DNA from: Silene latifolia
Lineage: Eukaryota; Streptophyta; Magnoliopsida; Caryophyllales; Caryophyllaceae
Direction: 5' to 3'
Assembly: GCF_048544455.1 (NCBI RefSeq)
Contig: NC_133534.1
Location: forward strand, 222,794,292 to 222,858,291
DNA: 64,000 nucleotides
Shown here: positions 21,755 to 32,566 of the stretch, in pieces
Layout of the letters: each line of letters starts with the position of its first letter
Numbering within the stretch: the first letter of the stretch is position 1
The notes under the pieces: generated by a model
The model's database searches: none
The model's input: the letters and a program-made list of their open reading frames with translations, nothing else
Told to the model about the DNA's origin: nothing
Program-made: the position numbers and the translations under genes

Positions 21755-22297
21755 ATGGATCACCAATGTCATGGAATCACCACTATTTTAAGTTATATCT
21801 CAAATTCTAACATATATTTCATCACCGATCCTACTAATGACTTACCTATAAATATCCCTGTTGTTTGCCCGCAACCGCAACCGCAACCACAACCACAACC
21901 GAGTGAACCATCGGTTGTTGCCCCACTTAATCAACACTTATCAAAACCGATCCGAATCAACCTCAATAGTCAAGTAGAGGGAAAACTCGAAAAGTGTCAC
22001 AAAACCCGTCAATTTTTCCCCGAAAATACAGCAGGACCGTCTCGCTCAAAAAGGGCAAGAGACGATCAGGTATCATCTGGATCAACCGAATCCACCTGTG
22101 GCAAACGCCATAATATTAACGCTTCTAAAACGGTCACCGCTGTCGGCGGTCCCTTAGGACGACCACCTGGGCCGGCAACATCAGCCGAGGTACACACTTT
22201 GAACGATGACCTCCATCGACCACCTCTCATACCGCAAACCCAAAACTTCCCCAAAACTGACAACAATATGCCAAGTCCCGATATCCATAAATCATAA
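21755..22297 (+). CDS. Extra frame in the copia leader, 180 aa, unknown
   Basis: Lies between the 5' LTR and gag, where copia elements normally have no gene. The frame is Pro/Gln-repetitive (PQPQPQPQPQP), then basic (SRSKRARDDQ), then a GRPPG core like an AT-hook. No known domain is recognised. It could be a captured host or other-transposon fragment, or a chance frame. Part of a fossil element. Confidence 0.35.
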   Translation: MDHQCHGITTILSYISNSNIYFITDPTNDLPINIPVVCPQPQPQPQPQPSEPSVVAPLNQHLSKPIRINLNSQVEGKLEKCHKTRQFFPENTAGPSRSKRARDDQVSSGSTESTCGKRHNINASKTVTAVGGPLGRPPGPATSAEVHTLNDDLHRPPLIPQTQNFPKTDNNMPSPDIHKS

Positions 22298-23015
22298 GAA
22301 AGGAGATATATATTTTGTGTATCTTTGAATCGTAGAATAAGCAAGTTTGATTCATAAAAGGTAGAATAACATAGGTGAAAAAAAAAAGGGTGGGGAGTGA
22401 TAATGAAAAAAAAAAGGTGTTTGAAAGAGTAAGCATATAGTGTGTAATAATTGATAGATACTAGAGTTTGATGTGGTGATGCATAAAAACGACATACGTA
22501 AGACAATAAGTTATGGTCTCCTATCCTTCTACTAATAAATATAGGTGGTTGGTAAGTCTTAATAAATCTTTGCAGACATTACATCGGACCGTGTGAGTCC
22601 CATACTGTCTTACTACTATTTTTTTTTCTTCCTTTTATCATAAGACTAATACTAGGTTGTATGTGTAAGTTACATATTGACATACATATATTATTTATAT
22701 GTATTATGGGTCATAAATTCTTCTATATACATTATATCTTGTACCTAAATAGTTTATGTATAGAAAAATTATTAGCATCTAAATTACATATATGAGTACC
22801 TTTTTTTTGAAATAGCCTTTTGTTTTATTTTATTTTTGCTAAACAAAGTTTATTTTTACTATTACAACTGACGCTACAGTATTTTTAACCCCTATAAAAC
22901 CCTTATAAACTCTATCATTTTACTCACTTCTTCTCTTATCCAAAATCTTCTTCCCTTATCCAAAATCACGAAAAAAAAGGATAATAATAAGGATACAATA
23001 CTCGAAGACGAGCTC

Positions 23016-23138
23016 ATGCGCTCTATTAAGAAAAATCTTCGTGAGTTAGAAATCCGGCTTAGTTGGTTAATGATAATAATAATTGTATTAGTTGCCCTTT
23101 TCGCTATGTTTTTAGCTCATATTATGAATAATAAGTAA
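23016..23138 (+). CDS. 40-codon frame with one predicted membrane segment, copia leader
   Basis: Begins MRSIKKNLREL, followed by about 20 hydrophobic residues (LMIIIIVLVALFAMF) and a short tail. A TATAAAAC box and CT-rich tract lie about 120-80 bp upstream (near 22893), so it could have its own promoter. It sits just before gag. Nothing in copia biology predicts it, and at 40 codons chance is possible. Confidence 0.25.
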   Translation: MRSIKKNLRELEIRLSWLMIIIIVLVALFAMFLAHIMNNK

Positions 23139-26040
23139 GTTTTATGCATATTTAGCTCTTGTTACATATTGTTATTTATGCTTTTATATTAATTTTATTG
23201 TAATCTTTTGATTAAGCTGAATTATCTTCCTTTAAATAATCTTAATTTATGACCAATTTGAATTATAATAAATGAATAAGAAGACCACTAACCGCAATAA
23301 GTTAATAATGTTGAATTAATTAAGGTAAAAAACTTGAACATAACTATTCTTGTTTTCTAACAGTTTTTTTTTTTTTTTTTTTTACGTTACATAGAAAAAT
23401 GTCTCACATTGCCAAAAGAGACTTCGATATTCTTGATTTATCTGGGCAGAAATTCCTGCTATGGAAAGACGATGTCATAGCCCATTTGGGAGCCAAGGGC
23501 CTCGAACATACTGTTGAGGTAGGTAATTTTGGTACCTACCAAGAAAAGCAACAGACTCATATATTTATACGACATCATATGGATGAAGGGCTAAAAAATG
23601 AGTATTTGTGAATAAGAGACCCTTCTGAATTATGGGCTCGCCTTCAGGAAAGGTTTGGACATCAACAGTATGTCCTACTCCTTAAACTTCGCCATGAATG
23701 GGAAAACTTACGTTTCCAAGATTTTACTTCGGTAAACGAATATAATTCGGCCCTATTTCGCATTGCCTCACAATTGGAGTATTGTGGTCATGAAGTTAGC
23801 GACTTCACTAAAATCGAGAAAACATTCTCAACTATGGGCAAACGCAATATTGATTTTCAAAGACAAATAAGGCAAAGCAAAATTGAAAAATTCACTGACC
23901 TCATTGCAATACTTTTAGTCGCTGAACAAAATGACAATGTTTTGTTAAAAAACGACAATTTGAGACCAAGTGGATCTATTGCAATACCTGAGGCAAATTT
24001 TGGTGCTAGAAGTGGGCGTGGACGCTGGATCAATAAGCGAGGACGCGGTAGAGGACGTGGTTCTGGCCTAAGTAGAGGTCAAAATACGTTTAAAAAACCA
24101 CATTACGGAAAGAGGAAGGCTTATCCCGAAAATATTGAAAAACCTAGAACTACTTGTAATAAGTGTGGTCTAGGAGGACACTGGGCTCGCGCGTGTCGCA
24201 CGCCAAAACACTTTGTCGACCTCTACCAGACATTCATCAGGCAAAAGAATAAAAGGCCTGAGGCACATTTTATTACTGATGCCATACCATTAACAACCAA
24301 TATGCCTAAATCAAACATGGTTGAGACTGACATGCTTGAATCAGATATGATCGAAAACAAAAAAACTTTACGGATGATGGCGCGGGAGTAGTGGATTCAA
24401 TATGACATCTACTATGTAGAAAATATGTTACCTTTATTTTAAATCTTACTATGCATGCATGTTTACTATGCTTTTATTTCTTACCTCAAATAAATGTAAT
24501 ACACTAGTTTCCATTTTCATTGCATTCTAAACATAATTACTAAACAATATTAATAGTCTTTATTTTAATGTTTTAGATATGATAACCGATGCAGAAACAT
24601 GCTTAATAGATAGCGGCACAACTCATACTATCTTGAAACAGCAGAAATATTTCACTGAATTAATGCCAACTAAAGCATATGTGAATACTATATGCGGCAA
24701 CGCTGAAATAATTGAAGGTTGTGGAAAGGCTATCATCATACTCCCAATGGGAACAAGCATAACAATATATAAAGCGCTATAATCAAGCAAGTCGCAACGA
24801 AACCTGATCAGTTTCAAAGATATGCGACAAAATGGTTATCATATTGAAACCATGACAGAAAATTATAAAGAATACTTTGTCTAACGATAATAAAATCGGG
24901 CAAGAAATGCATATTTTAGAAGATGTCATCATACTCTTATGGTTTATATTATACACATATAAATCCCATTATAACTAGCATGATGTCATCAACAAAAATA
25001 AATGATAAGACCACATTTACTTTGTAGCATGATAGGTTAGGTCATCCAGGACCTGACATGATGACAAAAATCATTGAAAGTTCACTGGGACACCCTTTAA
25101 AGAATGTCAGGGTAATAAAATCTAGTGATTTTCCTTGCAGTGCATGTTCACTGGGAAAATTTATTACAAGACCATCAATAAGCAAAATTAAGAATGAATC
25201 ACCCGGATTCCTTGAAAGGATTCAATGTGATATATGTGGTCCAATTAATCCACAATGTGGACCATTTTGATATTTTATGGTACTAATTGACGCATCTACG
25301 AGATGGTCATATGTAACGCTTCTTTCCACAAGGAATTTTGCTCTTGCGAAATTACTTGCTCAGATAATCAGACTACGAACGCAATTTCCAGATCAAAATA
25401 TTAAGAAAATTCGTCTGGATAATGCGGGGGAGTTTACTTCTCAAGCATTTAATGAGTATTGTATGTCGATTGGCATAGATGTTGAACACCCAAAGAGCAC
25501 ACGTCCATACACAAAATGGGTGGCCGAGGCAATGATAAAAAGATTGCGACAAACAGCCTAGGCCGCTACTAATGAAATCAAAATTACCAACATCAGCATG
25601 GGGACATGCTATTCTACATGCAGAAACCTTAACCCGGTTAAGGCCTACTGCATATCATAAATTTTCCCCCTTATAACTGGTAACAGGACACTCTCCAAAT
25701 ATATCACATTTAAGAACATTTGGTTGCTCTGTTTTTGTACCGATTGCTCCACCCCAAAGGACTAAAATGGGTCCACAACGAAGACTGGGTATATATGTTG
25801 GATTCATTTCTTCAAGTATTATTAAATACCTTGAACCTATGACTGGAGATTTATTCACGGCACGATTTGCCGATTGTCATTTTGACGAACATACATTCCC
25901 ATGTTGGAATATGTGTCATCCGACAATAATGCGATCACGACTGTTGATCATAATGATCACATGTTTAAGTCTCATTTTAAAGAATACAATTGGGAAGTAT
26001 TTTTACTATCAACTGATCAACATATATCGGTAATGATTGG

Positions 26041-27115
26041 CTGACTAGAGTTTGACATTACTGTCGTGCGACGGTGGTGATCAGTTGATCCCCTAGGTCA
26101 TACCTATAGGGCAACACTCTTAATTGATCATTTAATTAATCGTATAGCGTTACGAGTTAATTAAATTACTTGAAAATTGACGGACGATTTTGGAAGTAAA
26201 TTTTACGTATCACATTGAAATTTGATTAAATGAGATACGGTCTGAGTAATCGAATTGTATCATTGCTCAGATGAAATTATTGTTTAAAGAAACAATTAAA
26301 TTTGAATGAATTATTATAAATACAATTTGTTGTGATTTATAATTGGTAAAATATTTTGGTACAAGTAATTATGAATTACTAAAGTCAATTTTGTACATGA
26401 CGTATTTTTATTAATACGTTGATTTTTAATATGTTAAAAATACATAACAATTCTATGTAACATGTGACATGTGGCATATTGACAAATTGACAAAGATAAA
26501 ATGGAATCCATTTTATCCTCATATGGACCGAAATATTGGGTGTGATTAACAATTTATATAATGTTAATTAAGACTAGTGGAATACATGATTATTTCTCTA
26601 CAATAGGCATGCATACCTAGTGTCTTTTGTGGAAGAGCACCATGCCCATGCTTAAAATATGATCATTCACTACATGCTTAAGTGTGTGATAATATTATTC
26701 ATTCATCTTATCAAAAATATTTTTAGAGAGATAAAAATATCTTTCTTCCTTCCTCTTCCTCCTACCCGGTTTTAGGAGACAAAAACCAAAATTATTTTGG
26801 GTCAATTTTTCTTACAAAATTAATATTGTACTAGTATTTATAATATTGATTTTAATTAAGAGTAAGCTTTGGGTATAAATCCTTGGGAGAGATGCTACAC
26901 TTGGGTCTTTGTTCATCCAAAAGGAAAGCTCAAGAACAAGAGAGAAGGAGATCTCTCTTGTGCCCTAAAACCGAAAATCCAATGTAAGATGATGGTTTCT
27001 TCCTTATATTGTTTATTAGTTTGCATGCATAAGATCATTTGTTAATTTTATGACAAATTAAATTATAACATATATGAGTATGTTAAGTATATATATAGAT
27101 CTACTTTTCCTTCAA
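26041..27115 (+). mobile_element. LTR-like insertion inside the copia element (about 1.1 kb)
   Basis: Non-coding block between the integrase part and the segment leading into RT. It begins near TGACTAGAGTTTGAC and ends near TTTTCCTTCA, with TG...CA ends and AT-rich body like a solo LTR. No matching flanking duplication was found, so limits are approximate to 10-20 bases. It is younger than the copia element. Confidence 0.5.
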
Positions 27116-29430
27116 TAGTCTTAGGGGGAGAAAGGAAAGTGGACCAATGACCAAAAGAAATTACATGGAATGCAGATTCATTATTATACCCTGATCCAAG
27201 AAATGGTTCTTGTAATCAAGAAGTACAAAAGATAATTCATTTGCAAAGTGTTGCTAATCAATTACCTGATGCATTTACAAACTCAAAAGGGGCCACAAAG
27301 TCTCATATTCCAGCAGCAAATGCGCCTGCCAGAATTGACATTCCTATAGAAAACTCTGACAAGTCAATAGCAGAACAATCTATGGCACGTAGGAAACGTG
27401 GGAGACCACCGGGCTCAAAGGATCTCAAACCTAGAAAATCTAAGAAACAAAAGGAAATATCATGTGATAAAGATAGTGAAGAAGAAACACTACTAGAGTT
27501 ACCAAGAGATCAAACTTTGGAAAATGTAAATGATGACAACCAAGAAATTTCAATGAATTATGTTCATACGGGAATTGAATATAACCGAGTAGAAGTCAAT
27601 ATCGACGAAATATTTGTATGCTCCATCGCAACAGAAATCATGACAGACAAAAATGATATTGAGCCAAAATTTGTTAACGAGTGTCGTCAAAGACACGACT
27701 GGCCAAAATGGGAGGAAGCAATGAAAGCAGAATTGAAGTCTTTTGAGAATAGAGAAGTTTTTGGCCCGATAATACAAACACCAAAGAATGTAAAACCGGT
27801 AGGGCATAAATGGGTCTTCATCAGGAAACGAAATGAGAAAAATGAAATTGTAAGATATAAATCAAGACTTGTTGCACAAGGCTTTTCGCAAATGCCAGGA
27901 GTTGATTATGATGAGACATATTCTCCTGTAGTTGATGCAACAACTCTAAGATTCCTAACTGGCCTTACAGTATCAAAGGAATTATACATGCGCCTTATGG
28001 ATGTCGTGACTGCATATTTATATCGGTCACTTGACACAGATATATACATGAAAATCCCAGATGGTGTGAAAATGCCCAACGATTACAACTCTAAACTACC
28101 TCGGGAGATGTTTTGTATCAAACTGCAAAAGTCTTTATATGGATTAAAGCAGTCAGGGCGAATGTGGTATAATCGTCTGAAAGAATATCTTGTGAAAGAA
28201 AGTTACAAAAATGATCCCATTAGTCCATGCATTTTTATTAGGAAAACATGTAATGGAATCACAATCATTGCGGTGTATGTCGATGATTTAAACATCATTG
28301 GAACTCCAGCCGAGCTTGAAGTCACGGCAAAATATCTAATGAAAGAATTCGAGATGAAAGATCTCGGACGAACAAAATTCTGCCTTGGACTACAAATCGA
28401 GCATCTTAAGAATGGAGTTCTTATTCACCAAGAAAATTACACCCAAAGAGTCATACAAAGATTTGGAATGGCTAGATCACATCCACTTAGTTCTCCAATG
28501 GTTGTTCGCTCTCTTAGTGTTGAAAAGGACGAATTTAGGTCAAGAGAAGCCAATGAAGATATCCTAGGACCAGAAGTACCATATCTTAGTGCAATAGGTG
28601 CATTAATGTATTTGGCAAATAATACTCGACCAGATATAGCATTTTCGGTTAACTTACTAGCAAGGTTTAGTGCATCACCAACTAAAAGACATTGGAATGG
28701 AGTTAAACACTTGTTAAGGTACCTTCAAGGAACCCAAGATTTAGGATTATTTTATCCTAGAAAGAAAGATGCTACGTTGATTGGATATGCGATGATCTTT
28801 GGATACTTGTCAGACCCACAAAAGGCAAAATCTCAGACAGGATATGTATTTACATATGGCGGTACACCCATATCCTGGAAGTCAACAAAGCAAACTTTGA
28901 CTGCCACATCATCAAATCATGCATAATTAATTGCATTGTACGAAGTTTCAAGAGAATGTGTATGGTTGAGATCCATGATACAGTACATTGAAAAGGAATG
29001 CGATATCAAGACAAGTGATCATCCGACAATAATATACGAGGATAATACGGCGTGTATCGCTCAAGTAAAGGAAGGCTATATCAAAGGAGATAGAACTAAG
29101 CATATAGCTCCAAAATTCTTCTTCACACATGATCTTCAAGAACAAGGAACAATTGACATCCAACAAGTCAGGTCAAGCGAGAACCTTGCAGACTTGTTCA
29201 CAAAGTCACTACCATCAAAGCAATTCCAAGAACTAGTTCGCAAGATCGGAATGAGACGGCTCAAGGATATGTGTTGAATCCAGGGGGAGTACTATATGCA
29301 CTACACTCTTTTTCCCTTAGTCAGGTTTTATCCCATTGAGTTTTTACTGACAAGGTTTTTAATGAGGTAGTACCCTTCAAAGCATATAGTACAATCCAAG
29401 TAATTATAAGGTGAAATTTCCAAGGGGGAG

Positions 29431-29645
29431 TGTTGTAAACACAAAGTCAAGGTGAAAATCTCACCTCCGGGATTTACTCCACCGTCCTCTCAGAAGTCTA
29501 CATTTACTACAGTAAATATGGCAAATGTCTTTGGTGCATTTAATGTATACACACCGTATTACGTTGTATAAATACCGTACTCGATGAATGAGAAAATACA
29601 CAACTTTCACTCTCAATCTTTCACTCTCAATCGTAATCTTTAACA
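29431..29645 (+). repeat. 3' LTR of the nested copia element (215 bp)
   Basis: Same length and ends as the 5' copy, preceded by a purine tract (AAGGGGGAG, ending at 29430). Confidence 0.92.
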
Positions 29646-29963
29646 ATAATAACTATATATTGGGTGAGAGTAATTGATAAGGGTAATCTGGGTATTTCAC
29701 AAAAATTTTTACTTAACAAGTCGGAAAGTCAGAAAAACGAGTTTCGGGACAAATATACGGTGTTGATTGGGGAATATACATGAAAGGTTGGGTGTTATTT
29801 GTAAAAATATAAATACGTGGTGGTAATTTGTAAAAATACGCAAATACGTAGTGGTTATTTGTAATTTTTCCTTATTATTATTATCACCTTCTTTCTTTAA
29901 ACGCATTTTCTTCTTTTATACTTCTACCATATGCAATTTGTGAATCCATATTTTGGCCTAGAA

Positions 29964-30449
29964 TGTAACACTCACTCTTACCCGGCCAAGGTAATCGGGA
30001 GTGTCACCATCTCGATTTCCCGAGGCAGTGAATCGGAACTCTAATTAAGTAACATTTTATTAAGATGCATATTTAGTATGATGCTAGATCCTCAAATCCC
30101 AAGATATATCTTCTTGAAGATGGTAGGAATTGTTTAGAGAGGGTTTGAGAAAGTTTAAAGTTTGTAAAAATGAAGAAGAAATTTGTAAAGGAAGTATATA
30201 TAGCAAGGCCCAACACACGGAGCCCAACACGCGAAAACTAAGTCTAGGCCCGAGGGCCCGTACACGCGGTCGACTGCTCGAAGGCCCTCGGTTAAGTGCA
30301 CCAGCCACTCGGCCGAGTGACACAAAACCAGAATATAGGTTTAAGCCAATAAGACACTCGATTACCAAACTCGGTCGAGTTAGTGCCGCTCGGTCGAGTA
30401 CTCTTCCGTACTCGACCGAGTGCAGAGCTATAAATTCAGGGATATTACA
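29964..30449 (+). mobile_element. Solo LTR (486 bp)
   Basis: Starts TGTAACACTCAC and ends GATATTACA; flanks TAGAA and TAGAT share 4 of 5 bases. A TATATAG box is near 30195, and several CTCGGTCGAGT palindromes lie at 30290-30425. No internal region remains. Related to the remnant ending at 7673 through the CACCATCTCG...CCCGAGG block, which is inverted relative to it. Confidence 0.7.
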
Positions 30450-30593
30450 TAGATGAACAATCCATGGTGACCTTGTGTTTCCTTCATGGTTACACCCCTT
30501 CATGTTCATGCACCACAAACGAATAGCAAAGTGTTCGTGCACCACACACAAACACTCTGCCACTAGTTCGTGCAACTTATACTGTCAATACTA

Positions 30594-30757
30594 GTGAGGA
30601 TCCTCTGTCCCATTTTTGTGTCTCATCTCCTGTCTCATGCTCTCTCCTTTTGACACATAGACATAAAAACCACATATATGGTATATTTATTATCTGTTAT
30701 GTTGATGTGTCAAGCAAAGAGTAGCATGAGACAGGAGATAGAACAGAGGATCCTTAC
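30594..30757. mobile_element. Short MITE (about 164 bp)
   Basis: Termini AGTGAGGATCCTCTGT and its near-inverse ACAGAGGATCCTTACT pair over about 60 bp with few mismatches, including CTCCTGTCTCATGCT. A target duplication is not clear, so superfamily is open. Confidence 0.6.
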
Positions 30758-31842
30758 TGTGCCAATACAGGAACTGTCTCGTGCAAGTGACACGAACTAT
30801 TCGCAATTCCTCAAGAGCTTTTAGTCAACCATGACAATCAAGAGTCAACTTTGTTATACTGCAATTCTGGACAACATAAGAGCATCAAGTAGTAATATAA
30901 GGAAAAGATTCTAAGAGCTGGTGCATTGCGCATGTGGCTTTATTCCTTGAGAATTTGGGGTTGGAGCAAATTATAAATAGTTATGACTTGTGAAGTATAT
31001 GAATAAGAGGGGAGATAGAGATGATGAGGGTACAAATTCAGCCTAAAAATTAGAGGCCTAGTGCGACATGGTCACACAAGCCCAAAGACGGGCCTGCCCA
31101 CACGCCATCAATTAACGATGACTTAATGAATAAAATGAAAAATTAATTCAACAACAGTATATTAACGAAAAAAAATAGACAAGACTTATTCGTGTAAGCA
31201 ACACGAAATGACCAGGCAAGTTCGTGTGTATTGTCGTTGAAAGTATTTTCGTTATTAGTCGTCATATTCTTGCCTTAATTTTAATAATATATAGTAGAAA
31301 AACCTGACGTTATCTAAATGTATTAAACAACATTAGAAAATGAAGAAAATGTTCATTTATGGCAAATATAAATGAAGTACAAAACGAAAAATTCGATAAA
31401 AAAAGTTGAGGCGAGATAAGTAAAACCGGGCGAGAGGTGGTGATTTTCATAGTACGCATCTTACTCATCGCAGAACGTATTGGACCATAATACTCCTCTC
31501 ATTTTCACGTTTGGACTCAACTAAATTATACTACACTCAGAAAGTGAAGAAAATAAAAACAAGGTAACAAGATACTGTTAGCTTCAAGCCACCCACAACC
31601 TCCCCAACCACCACCACCTCTTCCACAGTCCATCCATCCCACCCTCCGCCGGACCACCCCCGGCCAGCCGCCGTCCTTCCTTTAGGTCACCGTACCCTGA
31701 GGCCACCACCCTCGTCGCCACCACCTCGAGGCCATCACACCCTCACCTGACATAGCGCCTCCCTTGGCACCGTCGACCCCTTGCCGCGCATCCTTGCCGC
31801 CAGCCCACCACCACCGTCTACACTAACCCACTGCCAGACTAC
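30758..31842. other. Intergenic, no gene recognised
   Basis: AT-rich at first, then a C-rich stretch at 31590-31835 (CCACCACC and GCCGCC words) whose composition recalls the interior of the foldback at 61931. No matching opposite arm was found before the next element begins. Confidence 0.4.
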
Positions 31843-32566
31843 TGTTGGAAATGATGGCTGTAAAGCCAAGTTGATTTGTCCAACTATTCCTTTGATATCC
31901 CGCATCGGGGGAATAGCTTGCCTTCCATGTGTTTATATTAACTAGTGTACTCCACTAGTTAATTGTGTGGACCAAGGAGGCTTTTGTTGGGAGTATTGGG
32001 CCAGTGGGTTTGGGTCCAAACACACGCGCACCGGCCCGGCCCGGCTCGAGCTCGGGCTCGGGTAGAGCACCTGCGGTGCAGGCCAAAGGCCCCTTTTTTG
32101 CTCTTGTGTGTTTTTGGGCTTGGCTTGGTTTGTGTTAACAGTCAGTCAACACGACTGTTAGTGGGAGAGAGTCTTACTCCCACTTTCTCTCGGTTTGTTG
32201 CCTGCGGTTTAGGAACACGTTTTTGCTCCTCTACCTGCTCATATTTCCTATAAATAGAGCAACAGGCACACACTGCTAAACACACAAACAATCACTCTCC
32301 TCTGTTCTTTCTCCTCCTCTCTTCTTATATTATTTTTGGGTAAAGATAATTATTTTCGTTCCAAGTCTCACAGTTCCGACTGGGCGAAACTGAGTGGAGA
32401 CTGTAGTGTTATCCTTGGAGAACTACCGGCACTAGCTGATCGCCACCACGGTCGTACCGGAATATAGTTTTCAAGGCAGTGGCTCCCTTACCACGGCACT
32501 ACGAATCGGGTTATATTTCTTCTGATTTCCTTGTTTTTCATTGTTACTGCATAGTTTACTCCAACA
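31843..32566 (+). repeat. 5' LTR (about 724 bp)
   Basis: Begins TGTTGGAAATGATGG; the end is placed at CCAACA (32566), which mirrors TGTTGG. Contains a TATAAATAG box near 32250 and a GGCCCGGCCCGGCTCGAG block. Its right limit is inferred, since the 3' copy is incomplete. Confidence 0.7.

Larger units (their letters stand above)
21417..29645 (+). mobile_element. Ty1/copia retrotransposon (8.2 kb), broken, with nested insertion
   Basis: LTRs of 215 bp each (21417-21631 and 29431-29645) and a 5-bp duplication ATAAT (21412-21416 and 29646-29650). A primer-site-like CGTTATCAGCACGAG follows the 5' LTR. Order gag (about 23.4-24.4 kb, with CCHC knuckle CNKCGLGGHWARAC), protease (near 24.6 kb, DSGTTH), integrase (about 25.0-26.0 kb), RT and RNase H (about 27.2-29.3 kb; YVDDLNIIG, then KSTKQ) is copia-type. 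The element is broken in roughly half a dozen places besides the insertion. LTRs differ at about 3 of 215 sites, so it is fairly young. The leader before gag is unusually long. Confidence 0.9.
20730..29871. mobile_element. Mutator-like long-TIR element holding a nested copia element
   Basis: About 207-bp imperfect terminal inverted repeats, 20730-20936 and 29665-29871, both opening GGAAAAATTA inward. Flanks are TTATTATTA on each side (20721-20729 and 29872-29880), a 9-bp duplication, though in low-complexity sequence. Long TIRs plus 9 bp fit a non-autonomous Mutator-like element. Without the copia insertion it would be about 0.9 kb. Its own centre (20937-21416 and a few bases on the right) shows no transposase. 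Confidence 0.75.

Noticed and set aside
30084-30575. 163-codon minus frame
   Set aside because: Covers the solo LTR with its CTCGGTCGAGT palindromes and runs past its end; composition is LTR, not gene.
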